Shown: positions 32,508 to 41,551, counted from the first letter of the stretch. The stretch: 42,065 nucleotides of DNA from Lachnospiraceae bacterium (GCA_016291475.1 JAEEXJ010000014.1:1-42065), one strand, 5' to 3'. Notes: generated by a model from the sequence alone, not told the origin. Made by a program: numbers and translations.

Positions 32508-34952
32508 ATGAGTAAGTCTATTTTCGGATCGGTAAGAGGAAAATTCCTCCTGACCGGTATTCTGGGAGTCGCCACCGCGTTGATCATAGGTCTGGTCGGC
32601 ATCGGCTCTGTCTCCAAAAATTCAGCAACCAGTGAAGTAGTTTCGTTAGTAAACGATATCAGCGTTATGCAGACGGAGAATCTCGCGAATGATGCTCTCT
32701 ATCAGTATTACGTTGATGACAGTTACATCAATGAGACCTTAAACAATTTAAATGACATGAACGGTAAGGCAACTGAGCTTAAGGCTGTCAGCGATGCTTC
32801 TTACGGTTCATCCGTGGATTCTATTTTGGAACTTGTGGGCCGTGACAGTGCCAATTATGAGGAAATCCTAAGTATCCAGAACAGCAGAGGTTATGAGCCC
32901 GGATCCGGTATATACAGCCAGTTCATAGCTTCCAGCACCGATCTTAAGGACAGCTTCACTAATCTCGTCAATAATAATGACTGGGTAGAGATAAAGTGGA
33001 TCGATTCCTCTATGTGGAATGACGGAGAAGATGTTTCCATAGGCGGTACGGATTATTACAAGGTTGTCTATAACAGAGATCTTCCCGTTGTTGGAAAAAG
33101 AAACAATATGGGATTCCGAGTAGGCGGAACGCTTACTTTTGATAAATGTTATTACGTAACCAACATCGTACTTATAAACGGCTCCGAAACACTTCCGATC
33201 GATCTGACACAGGTTAATCAGCTTCAGATGTCCGGTGACGGACTTGCAGCTGCGGAGATCACGGAGTTTAACGGATCTCCCGCCATCAAAGTTACCGGCA
33301 AGTTCAATGCGGACAATCAGGCCTGGGAAGAAGTTGCGGTAGGTGTTAGCATCATAGATTATGATCTTGAGGATTATCCCACACTTCAGTACGAGATCTA
33401 TTTCGAGAAGACTGACGGAAATTACGATTATAAATACGGCGGATCTATATCAGGAGTTTATTCATTTGCTGAGAATGTCAATACTCTCGACAATCTTGTA
33501 GCCGATTACAGTAAGCTTGTGGTTGAGGGAAAAGATGTATCCTCAAACATAGCCGAGATCGAAGAACTATTTGCAGAGATTGAAAGTTATATTCCCAAGT
33601 ACACTACCGATCCTTCTCTTGCGGACATATCAAGTGCAAAACTTGCGATCAAGAAGGACCTTTTTGAGCAGCTTAAAGCAGCGGACGAAAGAATGCTTGC
33701 AATAAAAGCCGAGAATGCTGAAATCAATGCCAGTCTTACAGAGACTTGCGCAAGTGTTAAGAGTGCCGCAGGGGCCAATATGGAAGCGGTAAAGAAAAGC
33801 GTATCTGCGGTTATAGTCATCGTACTTATCCTTTCCGTAGCAGTTCTTGCAGCCATAGTAATACTCGTAAGCACGAGCATAACCAAGAGTGTAAGATCCT
33901 TCAAAGGAGCACTTGAAAAGATTGCTTCCGGTAATGTATCCGAGCGTGCGGACAGCAAAGGTAATGATGAGTTTGCGGAATTTTCATCCAGTCTGAACGG
34001 ATTCATGGATACTCTTGAGCCCACGATCGTCAGCCTGAAGGAAGTCACCAGAGTATTGGCGGATTCCGGAATAGCACTTGAGGAAAGTGCAAATCATACA
34101 AGAGATATCGCCGGCAACGTAAATGCGACGGTTAATGAGATTACCAAAGGCGCCGGAGATCAGGCCAAGGATATTGAAAATTCTTCCCAGAAGATCGTTG
34201 ATATGCGCGGAAATATCAATGATATCATAGAGAGCGTCGGCAACCTTTCCGATACCTCCGCTAACATGAGCGCAAAAGAAAAAGAAGCATCGGATATCAT
34301 GGCGTCGCTTACAGAATCAAGTGACAAGACGAATGCCGCATTTGCCGGTATTGTTGCACAGGTTCGTAAAACAGATGAATCTGTAGAGAAGATTGCAGAG
34401 GCTGTAAGCCTTATAGCTTCCATAGCAACCCAGACTAATCTTCTGTCACTTAACGCTTCCATCGAGGCAGCCAGAGCCGGTGAGGCAGGAAGAGGATTTG
34501 CAGTAGTAGCTACCGAGATATCCAAGCTTGCTGAGCAGACCAATGAATCCGCGGGAATAATTGAAGGGATCATAAAGAATCTTTCGGAGGAATCCAAGCA
34601 GACTGTTGAGACCATCAATTCCGTAACCGATATGATCGAAGGTCAGAAGTCAAAGGTTGATGAAACCAGAGAGAAGTTCAGCGATGTAAGTGACGGTATC
34701 AGATTTACCGCAGGAGAGGTTAAGACTGTTCTTGAGCAGGCCAGATCATCCGGCAGGGCAGGCGAGCAGCTTGTAGACCTTATGACTAACCTTTCGGCAA
34801 TCTCCGAAGAAAATGCGGCTTCAGCTGAAACCACCAATCAGGCTATGAACGATCTGAACGAAGCTACGGTATCCCTTGCCAATACGGCTCAGGAACTTAA
34901 GAGGCTTTCGGACGAGCTCAACAAAGATCTGGAGTTCTTCAAGATCGGATAA
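32508..34952 (+). CDS. methyl-accepting chemotaxis protein with large beta-rich sensor domain
   Basis: 814 residues. TM1 at about 12-34, an extracellular region at 35-432, TM2 at about 433-459, HAMP at about 460-510, then the coiled-coil signalling domain. The tip matches the family core ([28 protein letters not shown] around 645-670), so it should couple to CheW/CheA. The sensor is unusual: helical parts at 35-150 and 325-430 flank a Trp/Tyr- and Gly-rich beta-like stretch (about 156-320) that reads like a carbohydrate-binding sandwich. It has a long upstream region and a clear terminator. Next to it is a xylanase gene, suggesting a sugar ligand (inference). Confidence 0.9.
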   Translation: MSKSIFGSVRGKFLLTGILGVATALIIGLVGIGSVSKNSATSEVVSLVNDISVMQTENLANDALYQYYVDDSYINETLNNLNDMNGKATELKAVSDASYGSSVDSILELVGRDSANYEEILSIQNSRGYEPGSGIYSQFIASSTDLKDSFTNLVNNNDWVEIKWIDSSMWNDGEDVSIGGTDYYKVVYNRDLPVVGKRNNMGFRVGGTLTFDKCYYVTNIVLINGSETLPIDLTQVNQLQMSGDGLAAAEITEFNGSPAIKVTGKFNADNQAWEEVAVGVSIIDYDLEDYPTLQYEIYFEKTDGNYDYKYGGSISGVYSFAENVNTLDNLVADYSKLVVEGKDVSSNIAEIEELFAEIESYIPKYTTDPSLADISSAKLAIKKDLFEQLKAADERMLAIKAENAEINASLTETCASVKSAAGANMEAVKKSVSAVIVIVLILSVAVLAAIVILVSTSITKSVRSFKGALEKIASGNVSERADSKGNDEFAEFSSSLNGFMDTLEPTIVSLKEVTRVLADSGIALEESANHTRDIAGNVNATVNEITKGAGDQAKDIENSSQKIVDMRGNINDIIESVGNLSDTSANMSAKEKEASDIMASLTESSDKTNAAFAGIVAQVRKTDESVEKIAEAVSLIASIATQTNLLSLNASIEAARAGEAGRGFAVVATEISKLAEQTNESAGIIEGIIKNLSEESKQTVETINSVTDMIEGQKSKVDETREKFSDVSDGIRFTAGEVKTVLEQARSSGRAGEQLVDLMTNLSAISEENAASAETTNQAMNDLNEATVSLANTAQELKRLSDELNKDLEFFKIG

Positions 34953-34967
34953 AAGAGATATCGTACG

Positions 34968-34999
34968 AAGGACGGGCAGTAAAATGCCCGTCCTTTTTT
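34968..34999 (+). terminator. Rho-independent terminator of the MCP gene
   Basis: Stem AAGGACGGGCA/TGCCCGTCCTT, 6-nt loop, followed by a T-run. Confidence 0.9.
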
Positions 35000-35114
35000 G
35001 CACAACAAAAAAAGAGGAAAAGTGAGCAATTAATCGGTAAGTTTGAAGAAATGCCTATGTTATACTTTTCCCGTAAAGCAATTTACATGGGGTGATTTAA
35101 ATACGGAGGTACAT

Positions 35115-36320
35115 ATGTCGGATAAATACGCACACAGAAAAGCGACGGCAAGGATAAGGTTCACCGATAAAGCGGGTGCTCCGATCCCGGATGCCGATGT
35201 AAAAGTAAAGCTTAAGAAGCATAAGTTCCTCTTCGGAGTGGGAGCTTATGATTATCTTCCCCCCGATGAGGTATTAGCGGGTGCACAGGCACCGGATGAA
35301 AAAACAGCCGTGTATCTGAAGAAGATCGAGGAGTGGCTGGATCTGGTCAATTACGGTACCATGCACTTTTATTGGGGTAATTATGAGCGCGAAGAGGGTA
35401 AGACCAATTTCGAACCCATGATGAGAAGCGCAAAATACTACGCCGATAAAGGGGTTAGACTTAAAGGCCATCCTCTTTGCTGGCACACGGTATGTGCGGA
35501 CTGGCTTATGAAGTACGACAATGCAACCATACTCAGCAAGCAGCTGGACAGAATAAATCGTGAGGTATCCGCATTCAAAGGCGTAGTTGATATGTGGGAT
35601 GTCATCAATGAAGTCGTTATCATGCAGGTGTATGACAGATATGACAATGCTGTCACAAGAATCTGCAAGGATCTCGGAAGAATAAAACTTGTTAAAGAAG
35701 TATTCGAAGCTGCAAAGGCCGCTAATCCCGATGCAACACTTCTTATCAATGATTTTAACCTGTCCGAGAGTTACAGGATCCTGATCGACGGGCTTCTCAA
35801 TGCCGGGGTTCCGATCTCAGCCATCGGAATCCAGACACATCAGCATCAGGGATATATGGGCAAAGAAAAGCTTGAGGATATTCTGGAGAGATTCTCATTC
35901 TTCGGACTTCCTCTTCACTTTACGGAAAATACTCTGATCTCCGGAGAGCTTATGCCGCCCGAGATAGTCGATCTTAACGATTATCAGCCCGATGAATGGC
36001 CCACTACTCCCGAAGGCGAAGAGAGACAGTGCAGGGAGTGGAAAGAGATGATGGAGATCCTCTTCGAGCACCCTCTTGTGGAAGCCGTTACCGGATGGGA
36101 TTTTGCGGACGGTGCATGGCTGGGAGCTCCCAGCGGGCTTGTAAGAAAAGACGGAAGCGTAAAGCCTGCGTATCTTCAGCTTAAGAAGATGATCAAGGAA
36201 GACTGGAGTACCGAATATACGGTCCATACCGACAGCGAGGGCTTTGCTGAAGTCACCGGATTTAAGGGTGAATATGAAGCTGAGTCGGGTGATAATACCC
36301 AGACCTTTACGCTTGAATAA
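35115..36320 (+). CDS. GH10 endo-1,4-beta-xylanase, cytoplasmic
   Basis: 401 residues. An N-terminal beta domain (ARIRFTDKAGAPIPDADVKV) precedes a (beta/alpha)8 barrel with GH10 hallmarks: GHPLCWH, acid/base E166 in WDVINE, QTHQH and nucleophile E271 in HFTEN. A small beta cap closes the C terminus (about 365-401). There is no signal peptide, so it probably cleaves imported xylo-oligosaccharides inside the cell, as described for some rumen Butyrivibrio enzymes. The ATG at 35115 has GGAGGT just before it; the longer frame from 35043 lacks a ribosome site. It has its own terminator. Confidence 0.9.
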   Translation: MSDKYAHRKATARIRFTDKAGAPIPDADVKVKLKKHKFLFGVGAYDYLPPDEVLAGAQAPDEKTAVYLKKIEEWLDLVNYGTMHFYWGNYEREEGKTNFEPMMRSAKYYADKGVRLKGHPLCWHTVCADWLMKYDNATILSKQLDRINREVSAFKGVVDMWDVINEVVIMQVYDRYDNAVTRICKDLGRIKLVKEVFEAAKAANPDATLLINDFNLSESYRILIDGLLNAGVPISAIGIQTHQHQGYMGKEKLEDILERFSFFGLPLHFTENTLISGELMPPEIVDLNDYQPDEWPTTPEGEERQCREWKEMMEILFEHPLVEAVTGWDFADGAWLGAPSGLVRKDGSVKPAYLQLKKMIKEDWSTEYTVHTDSEGFAEVTGFKGEYEAESGDNTQTFTLE

Positions 36321-36334
36321 TGATAGTTTGACTG

Positions 36335-36370
36335 AGCGTTCGTTGCCTCAAAGCAACGGACGCTTTTTTT
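36335..36370 (+). terminator. Rho-independent terminator of the xylanase gene
   Basis: 11-bp stem (GCGTTCGTTGC/GCAACGGACGC, one G-T pair) with a 6-nt loop and seven T. Confidence 0.92.
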
Positions 36371-36395
36371 GCGTGTTCTGGACCCTGAAAAAATA

Positions 36396-36411
36396 TTGAA
36401 TTTAAATTCAA
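36396..36411. promoter_or_regulatory. operator-like palindrome 1 (probable TetR site)
   Basis: Perfect 16-bp palindrome TTGAATTTAAATTCAA lying just upstream of the -35 box. It shares the consensus TTGAAT-N4-ATTCAA with a second site 51 bp away (centre to centre). Confidence 0.65.
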
Positions 36412-36419
36412 CAAAAGTG

Positions 36420-36448
36420 TTGACAATGTAATAACTCCGATTTATATT
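36420..36448 (+). promoter_or_regulatory. promoter of the oxidoreductase-tetR operon
   Basis: Consensus TTGACA (36420-36425), a 17-bp spacer, then TATATT (36443-36448). It is flanked by two operator-like palindromes, the second overlapping the -10. Confidence 0.8.
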
Positions 36449-36463
36449 GAATATACATTCAAT
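36446..36463. promoter_or_regulatory. operator-like palindrome 2 (probable TetR site)
   Basis: ATTGAAT-ATAC-ATTCAAT overlaps the -10 box and start region. A bound repressor would block RNA polymerase. Confidence 0.65.
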
Positions 36464-36510
36464 GAACACGGATTCAAAAATATAAACCAAATCAATCGGA
36501 GGAAAAAGAT

Positions 36511-38004
36511 ATGTCACAGAATAAAGAAAAGGTAGTCATCGTAGGCGGAGGGATCGCAGGACTTTCCGCGGGGATATACGCGCTTATGTCCGGCTTTGAT
36601 GCCGAAATATTTGAAAAGAATGCAGTGCCCGGGGGAGAATGCATGGGCTGGAGCAGAAAGGGATATCATATAGATAACTGTATCCACTGGCTCACCGGAA
36701 CAGACAGGAACACAGGCCTGTGGAAGGTATGGAATGCAGTCGGAGCCATTGATGAGAATACGGAATATGCGGATACTTCCAAGTTTTATTCCAGCAGGGT
36801 CGGGGATAATGAAGTAACCCTTTGGAACGATCTGGACAGAACCGAAAGAGAATTGGTGGAGAGCTGTCCTGAGGACGAAGCGGAGATACGTAAATTCATC
36901 GAATATGTAAGATATGCGGAATGCTGCACCATCCCCTCCATCAAGCCCATGGATATGATGGGGATCAGAGATTATATCGAAATGGGAAAGGGCATGGCTG
37001 AAATGCCCAAGGTTATGAAAGAGTACGGTAAGATCAGCTGCAGAGATCTGGGAATGAGATTTAAAAACCCCGCTCTTCGCAAGATGATGACAGACTACCT
37101 TCCTGCGGACTACACAGCGTATTCTTTTCTCGTATCCTATGCTACCATGACAAGCGGAAACGGTAAGATTCCCATGAGGGGATCCCTTGCGATGTCCGTC
37201 AGGATTGCGGACAGATTTAAAAAACTCGGCGGAGTGCTCCATACATCGGCTTCCGTTAAGAGAATTGTGATAAACGGCGGAAAAACGGAGGGTATAATTC
37301 TTGAAGACGGAAGAAAGATCGCGGCTGACCATGTGATAAGCGCTGTTGATACCGATTTTCTCTTCGGAAAACTTATTGACCGTAAATATATGCCTTCAGC
37401 TCTGGCTAAGGCGTACGACAATAGAAGAGCATATCCCGTTACGACCGGTTTTCAGGTTGCGTATGCCATAGATGCGGATTTCTCCGGGGAGGATACGATC
37501 TTCTTTGACTGTGAGCCCCTGCATGTAGGAAGAAGATCTTTTGACAGGATCTCAGTTAAGAATTATGCGTATGACAAGAGCTTTGCACCGGAAGGTAAGG
37601 CGGTTCTCCAGGCCAATCTTCTTCAGACGGATGAGGACTATCTGTTTTGGGAGAGCCTGTCAGAGGAAGAATATAAGACCCAAAAAGCTTCTCTTGCAGA
37701 TGAGATCACAAAGAGGATCGTAAGTGAGTTTCCCGAACTTGAAGGGAAAATAGAACTTCTGGACGCATGGACACCTCTGACTTACAATAGGTATTGCAAT
37801 GCATATCACGGATCTTATATGGGATTTGTCACAACCGTAGGCAATAAGCAGATGAGATTCAAGGGTGTGGTAAAGGGTGTATCCGGACTTTACGTTGCGG
37901 GACAGTGGGTAATGAGTCCCGGCGGACTTCCCATTGCCGTTATATCAGGTAAGTTTGCGGTTCAGAGGATACTTAAGAAAAAAGGAAGGTCGATAGATAT
38001 ATGA
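36511..38004 (+). CDS. FAD/NAD(P)-dependent oxidoreductase, phytoene-desaturase-like
   Basis: 497 residues. The N-terminal dinucleotide fold VVIVGGGIAGLSAGIYAL is followed by the E-K-N-x-x-P-G-G FAD segment. The C-terminal FAD motif is GLYVAGQWVMSPGGLPIAVISGK. The overall layout matches CrtI/CrtO-type amine-oxidase-superfamily flavoproteins. No carotenoid genes are nearby, so carotenoid desaturation is not implied; the substrate, perhaps a lipid or isoprenoid, is unknown. It has a GGAGG site (36498-36502). It is co-transcribed with the TetR gene, which overlaps its stop by 4 bp, and is probably repressed through the paired palindromes upstream. Confidence 0.82.
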   Translation: MSQNKEKVVIVGGGIAGLSAGIYALMSGFDAEIFEKNAVPGGECMGWSRKGYHIDNCIHWLTGTDRNTGLWKVWNAVGAIDENTEYADTSKFYSSRVGDNEVTLWNDLDRTERELVESCPEDEAEIRKFIEYVRYAECCTIPSIKPMDMMGIRDYIEMGKGMAEMPKVMKEYGKISCRDLGMRFKNPALRKMMTDYLPADYTAYSFLVSYATMTSGNGKIPMRGSLAMSVRIADRFKKLGGVLHTSASVKRIVINGGKTEGIILEDGRKIAADHVISAVDTDFLFGKLIDRKYMPSALAKAYDNRRAYPVTTGFQVAYAIDADFSGEDTIFFDCEPLHVGRRSFDRISVKNYAYDKSFAPEGKAVLQANLLQTDEDYLFWESLSEEEYKTQKASLADEITKRIVSEFPELEGKIELLDAWTPLTYNRYCNAYHGSYMGFVTTVGNKQMRFKGVVKGVSGLYVAGQWVMSPGGLPIAVISGKFAVQRILKKKGRSIDI

Positions 38005-38567
38005 CCAGAAAAGAACAGAAAGAAGAACGCAGGCAGTCCATACTTATGACAGCCCTGACGCTTTTTGTGGAACGCGGATATCATGATACCAAGATAACGG
38101 ATATAGCTGAAGCTGTCGGTATGAGTACCGGACTCATGTTTCATTATTTTGCATCCAAGGAGGAACTTCTTCTTGAGCTTGTCAGGATGGGAACGATGGG
38201 ACCCGGAGCTGTAAGTGCCGAGGATTCAATACCGCCCGATGTCTATCTGACCGGTTTTTTGAAACAGGTGTTTAAATATGCCAAGGAGCAGCCATGGGTG
38301 TTTAACATGTTTGTGCTGATGGCACAGGTAAGACGTCCCGGAATGCCGGAGGAAGCAAGAAAACTGGCAGCCTCCGCAGATGCCGTAACTCCGACGGTCA
38401 AACTGATCAGGAGAGGTCAGAAGGATGGGATATTCCATGAGGGTGATGCACAGACCATGGCGATAGTTTTCTGGGCTTCGCTTCAGGGCATCATGGAGGA
38501 ACTTGCCATGAAAAAGGATATGAAAACACCGGATCCCGAGTGGATCGTATCGATGCTGAGAAAATAA
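38001..38567 (+). CDS. TetR/AcrR-family transcriptional regulator
   Basis: 188 residues. The N-terminal helix-turn-helix (about 12-55) includes ALTLFVERGYHDTKITDIAEAVGMSTGLMFHYFASKEEL, reported here by position since it is the standard TetR signature. The C-terminal ligand domain is variable. It overlaps the oxidoreductase stop (ATGA). It probably represses its own operon through the TTGAAT-N4-ATTCAA sites; the inducer is unknown. Confidence 0.9.
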   Translation: MTRKEQKEERRQSILMTALTLFVERGYHDTKITDIAEAVGMSTGLMFHYFASKEELLLELVRMGTMGPGAVSAEDSIPPDVYLTGFLKQVFKYAKEQPWVFNMFVLMAQVRRPGMPEEARKLAASADAVTPTVKLIRRGQKDGIFHEGDAQTMAIVFWASLQGIMEELAMKKDMKTPDPEWIVSMLRK

Positions 38568-38597
38568 AAGTCAGGGGAAATGATCCCCTGACTTTTA
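38566..38597. terminator. bidirectional terminator between tetR and mtaB
   Basis: 13-bp stem AAAAGTCAGGGGA/TCCCCTGACTTTT with a 5-nt loop. The T-runs at both ends suit convergent genes, and it overlaps both stop codons. Confidence 0.9.
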
Positions 38598-39929
38598 AGC
38601 TTTCATTATATCGTCTGTGAGCATTCCCGAGAGTGTTACGCTTACGATATCTCCGGGAATCTGTCCATTAGAAGGAATGGCAACGGGAATATAATCGGGA
38701 GTGTGTCCTATCATATATCTCTTTCCCAGGATCATTTTCTCTTCTTCGAGAAGAACTTCTTCGATCCTTCCGATGTGACTTATCATGTAACGTTTTGCAC
38801 CTTCAAGGGCAAGATTCAGCAGTACATCGCTTCGCTCGTTCTTGATTTCTTCGGATAATTGTCCGTCCATTACGGCGGCTCTGGTATTTTTTCTCGGAGA
38901 GAATTTGAAGATGTGCATGTCGGAGAAAGCAACTTTTTTTACAAAAGCGACAGTTGTGTCAAATTCTTCCTCGTTTTCTCCGGGAAAACCTGCGATAACA
39001 TCCGTGGTTATGGCAGGATCGTCGAAATATTTTCTGAGTGCCAGAACACTTTCGTAATAATCATCCGTTGAATAGTGCCTGTTCATTCTCTTAAGAGTGG
39101 CATCGCATCCGCTCTGGAGGGAGAGGTGGAAGTGAGGGCACAGGTTGGGAAGAGCTGCAAGGCGTTTTGCATTTTCATCGGAGATTATCCTGGGCTCTAC
39201 CGAACTTAATCTGATCCGTCCCAAACCTTCGATCCCGGATATTTCTTCTACAAGATCGATGAGTTTGCTGTATCCTCCGTAATCACCGGATTGTTTTCCG
39301 TTTTCGTCCATATCGATGCCGTAGGAACCTACATGGATTCCGGTAAGTACTGTCTCTTTGCAGCCTTTGTCTACGAGGGTTTTGATCTCGGAGATGATGT
39401 CTTCCTTATCGCGGCTCCTGACCCTGCCTCTTGCAAGGGGGATGGCACAATATGTGCAGAACTGGTTACAGCCGTCCTGTATCTTAACAAATGTTCTCAC
39501 CCTGTCCGTTACGGTATCCAGAGTCATTTTCTCATAGTCGGAAGGGATTCCCAGATCGTCGATGATGGCGGTTTTCTTACGCTGATTCTCAAAAAAATCA
39601 TCAAGGATCTTGATCAGTTCGTTCTTATGATTGTTTCCGATGCAGATATCAACAAGCGGGTCTTTGAGGAGTGCGTCCTTTCCGGTCTGAACATAACAGC
39701 CGACCGCGACAACCACCGCATCGGGATTAAGCTTTCTGACTTTATGGAGCATTTGCCTGCTTTTTCGGTCAGCTATGTTTGTCACGGTACAAGTGTTGAT
39801 CACATATATGTCAGAAAACTGTGAAAATTGCACAACATCATAGCCTGCCTCTTGTGCGTTTTGTATCATTATTTCCGTCTCGTATGCGTTGACCTTACAC
39901 CCTAAGTTGTGGAATGCTATAGTTTTCAA
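38595..39929 (-). CDS. mtaB: tRNA t6A37 methylthiotransferase
   Basis: 444 residues. Adds a methylthio group to t6A37 of tRNAs for Lys and others, making ms2t6A. The N-terminal UPF0004 domain has its three cluster cysteines (LGCKVN, NTCTVTN, VGCYV). The radical-SAM motif is CNQFCTYC, followed by ARGRVRSR, and a C-terminal TRAM domain is present. I place the start at the TTG at 39929 (MKTIAFHNLGCKVN), nine bases after a TGAGG ribosome site. The longer frame starting at another TTG five codons upstream would consume that site. Confidence 0.92.
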   Translation of the reverse strand: MKTIAFHNLGCKVNAYETEIMIQNAQEAGYDVVQFSQFSDIYVINTCTVTNIADRKSRQMLHKVRKLNPDAVVVAVGCYVQTGKDALLKDPLVDICIGNNHKNELIKILDDFFENQRKKTAIIDDLGIPSDYEKMTLDTVTDRVRTFVKIQDGCNQFCTYCAIPLARGRVRSRDKEDIISEIKTLVDKGCKETVLTGIHVGSYGIDMDENGKQSGDYGGYSKLIDLVEEISGIEGLGRIRLSSVEPRIISDENAKRLAALPNLCPHFHLSLQSGCDATLKRMNRHYSTDDYYESVLALRKYFDDPAITTDVIAGFPGENEEEFDTTVAFVKKVAFSDMHIFKFSPRKNTRAAVMDGQLSEEIKNERSDVLLNLALEGAKRYMISHIGRIEEVLLEEEKMILGKRYMIGHTPDYIPVAIPSNGQIPGDIVSVTLSGMLTDDIMKA

Positions 39930-39964
39930 GTTAAATTGCCTCAAGATTTAGCTTTTTTACTGCC

Positions 39965-39993
39965 TTGACATTCTATTTTTAAATAGATATGAT
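39965..39993 (+). promoter_or_regulatory. strong promoter of the second HPr-like gene
   Basis: Consensus TTGACA, a 17-bp spacer, TATGAT. Expected start near 40000, with a leader of about 53 nt. Confidence 0.8.
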
Positions 39994-40052
39994 GACATCG
40001 TAGCACCGCGGAAAACGGTATTTTTTCAGAGAAATAAGGAGGTACTTTCATA

Positions 40053-40283
40053 ATGAAAACAGTAAAGATTTCTCTTAATTCAATCGACAAGGTAAAGAGC
40101 TTCGTTAACGACATTACCAAGTTCGAGTACGATTTCGACCTTGTATCCGGAAGATACGTTATCGACGCTAAGTCCATTATGGGTATCTTCAGCCTTGATC
40201 TTTCCAAGCCCATCGACCTCAACATCCACACCGAAGGCGGCGCTGATGATGTTCTCGATGTTCTTAAGCAGTATCAGGTTTGA
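40053..40283 (+). CDS. HPr-family protein without phosphocarrier histidine
   Basis: 76 residues. It aligns to HPr with a 2-residue shortening of the active-site loop. In place of LHARP the sequence is IDKVK, and no His lies nearby, so PEP-dependent phosphotransfer is excluded. The HprK site is kept as K40-S41-I-M-G, matching Ser46, with the same flanking hydrophobic residues. It has a consensus promoter, an AAGGAGG site and a terminator, so it should be well expressed. Probable role: a Ser-P regulatory partner for HprK/CcpA or another target. It resembles HPr-like proteins seen in Lachnospiraceae genomes. Confidence 0.85.
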   Translation: MKTVKISLNSIDKVKSFVNDITKFEYDFDLVSGRYVIDAKSIMGIFSLDLSKPIDLNIHTEGGADDVLDVLKQYQV

Positions 40284-40302
40284 TAAAAGCGAATTAAGAT
40301 AT

Positions 40303-40335
40303 AAGACCGAAGGCATATGCTTTCGGTCTTTTTTT
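40303..40335 (+). terminator. Rho-independent terminator of the second HPr-like gene
   Basis: Stem AAGACCGAAGG/CTTTCGGTCTT (one G-T pair) around CATATG, followed by a T-run. It ends 5 bp before the convergent thiI stop. Confidence 0.9.
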
Positions 40336-40339
40336 ACGC

Positions 40340-41551
40340 TTATTTTCCTATTTCCACGATCTCATCGGTTTCGTAGGCCTTTGCAAGAAGCTCTTCGATA
40401 ACATCGTCAAGCTTGTGCTCGTGCTTCTGTATAACGGGCCTGCTGGGGTTGGTTACGGGGTGCTTTGCCACGAATATGGTGCAGCAATCCTCGTAGGGGA
40501 GAATCGAAGTCTCATAAGTTCCGATCTTCTCGGAGATCTCAACGATATCCTGCTTATCAAATGCGATCAGCGGCCTTAATACGGGAAGAGTGCAGACTTC
40601 GTTGGTACAGACAAGTGATGCGAAGGTCTGGGATGCTACCTGTCCGACACTCTCACCGGTGATCAGTCCGTGACAACCGTTCTCATATGCCAGATGCTCC
40701 GCAATTCTCATCATATATCTGCGCATGATGATGGTGAGTTCGTCGTGGGGGCATTTCTCGTAGATCGCAAGCTGGATGTCCGTGAAATTTATTATGTGAA
40801 GGTTGATGGGGCCGGTATATGCGGAGATGATCTTCGCAAGGTCGATAACCTTCTGCTTGGCTCTTTCCGAGGTATAGGGAGGAGCGTTGAAATAAACCGC
40901 ATCCAGAGATACACCTCTCTTGGAGATCATATATCCCGCAACGGGTGAATCGATACCGCCTGAAAGAAGGAGCATTCCTTTTCCGTTTGTTCCTACGGGC
41001 ATTCCCCCGGGGCCTTCGATGGTCTCACTGTAGATATATATCCTGTCCCTGATCTCCACGTTGAGGAATTTGTCGGGCTTTCTTACGTCGACCTTGATGT
41101 TCGGAAAAGCATCCAGCATGGCTTCTCCCAGATCTGCGGCTACTTCCATGGAATTTAAGGGGTAGTTCTTTCTGCCCCTTCTGCAAAATACCTTGAAGGT
41201 ACCGGATGCATCATCTCCGTACATGCTTCTCCAGTAATCGACGCATTTTTCGCGAAGTCTTTCTTCTCCTTCGTCTTCGCTTACGATAACCGGGCAGATG
41301 TGTACGATACCGAAAATATGCTGAAGTTTTTCGACAACCTTATCGAAGTCGAAATTTCCTTTTTTCTCGTCGTTATAGCACTCCAGAAAGATCCTTCCGG
41401 GAGTTTTGCGGGTGATGTATCTTCCGGGGATGGTCTTCATTGCGGCACCTATATGTGCGCAGAGAGCGTCTTCGAAAAGATACCTGTTATTTCCTTTGAT
41501 GCCGATCTCGGCATATTTGATCAAAAATGTATTGAATATCGCTTTATTCAT
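40340..41551 (-). CDS. thiI: tRNA 4-thiouridine synthase (ThiI)
   Basis: 403 residues. Inserts sulfur for 4-thiouridine at position 8 of tRNA and, in some bacteria, supports thiazole synthesis. N-terminal ferredoxin-like and THUMP domains (about 1-165, starting LIKYAEIGIKGNN) are followed by the PP-loop ATP-pyrophosphatase (LLSGGIDSPVAGYM). There is no rhodanese domain, as in Firmicutes, where a dedicated desulfurase supplies sulfur. GAGG lies eight bases before the ATG. Confidence 0.95.
   Translation of the reverse strand: MNKAIFNTFLIKYAEIGIKGNNRYLFEDALCAHIGAAMKTIPGRYITRKTPGRIFLECYNDEKKGNFDFDKVVEKLQHIFGIVHICPVIVSEDEGEERLREKCVDYWRSMYGDDASGTFKVFCRRGRKNYPLNSMEVAADLGEAMLDAFPNIKVDVRKPDKFLNVEIRDRIYIYSETIEGPGGMPVGTNGKGMLLLSGGIDSPVAGYMISKRGVSLDAVYFNAPPYTSERAKQKVIDLAKIISAYTGPINLHIINFTDIQLAIYEKCPHDELTIIMRRYMMRIAEHLAYENGCHGLITGESVGQVASQTFASLVCTNEVCTLPVLRPLIAFDKQDIVEISEKIGTYETSILPYEDCCTIFVAKHPVTNPSRPVIQKHEHKLDDVIEELLAKAYETDEIVEIGK

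Noticed and set aside
36396..36463. Start of a CRISPR-like or direct-repeat array
   Set aside because: Only two copies, each palindromic and placed around a promoter; they are better read as operators.
36514..37332. 272-codon open frame antisense to the flavoprotein gene
   Set aside because: Shadow of a gene with clear FAD motifs; no promoter or ribosome site on that strand.
36511..38004. Carotenoid biosynthesis role for the phytoene-desaturase-like gene
   Set aside because: No crtB, crtE or related genes in the window; similarity is to a broad flavoprotein family only.
39291..39824. 177-codon open frame antisense to mtaB
   Set aside because: Overlaps the radical-SAM core of mtaB and has no signal of its own.
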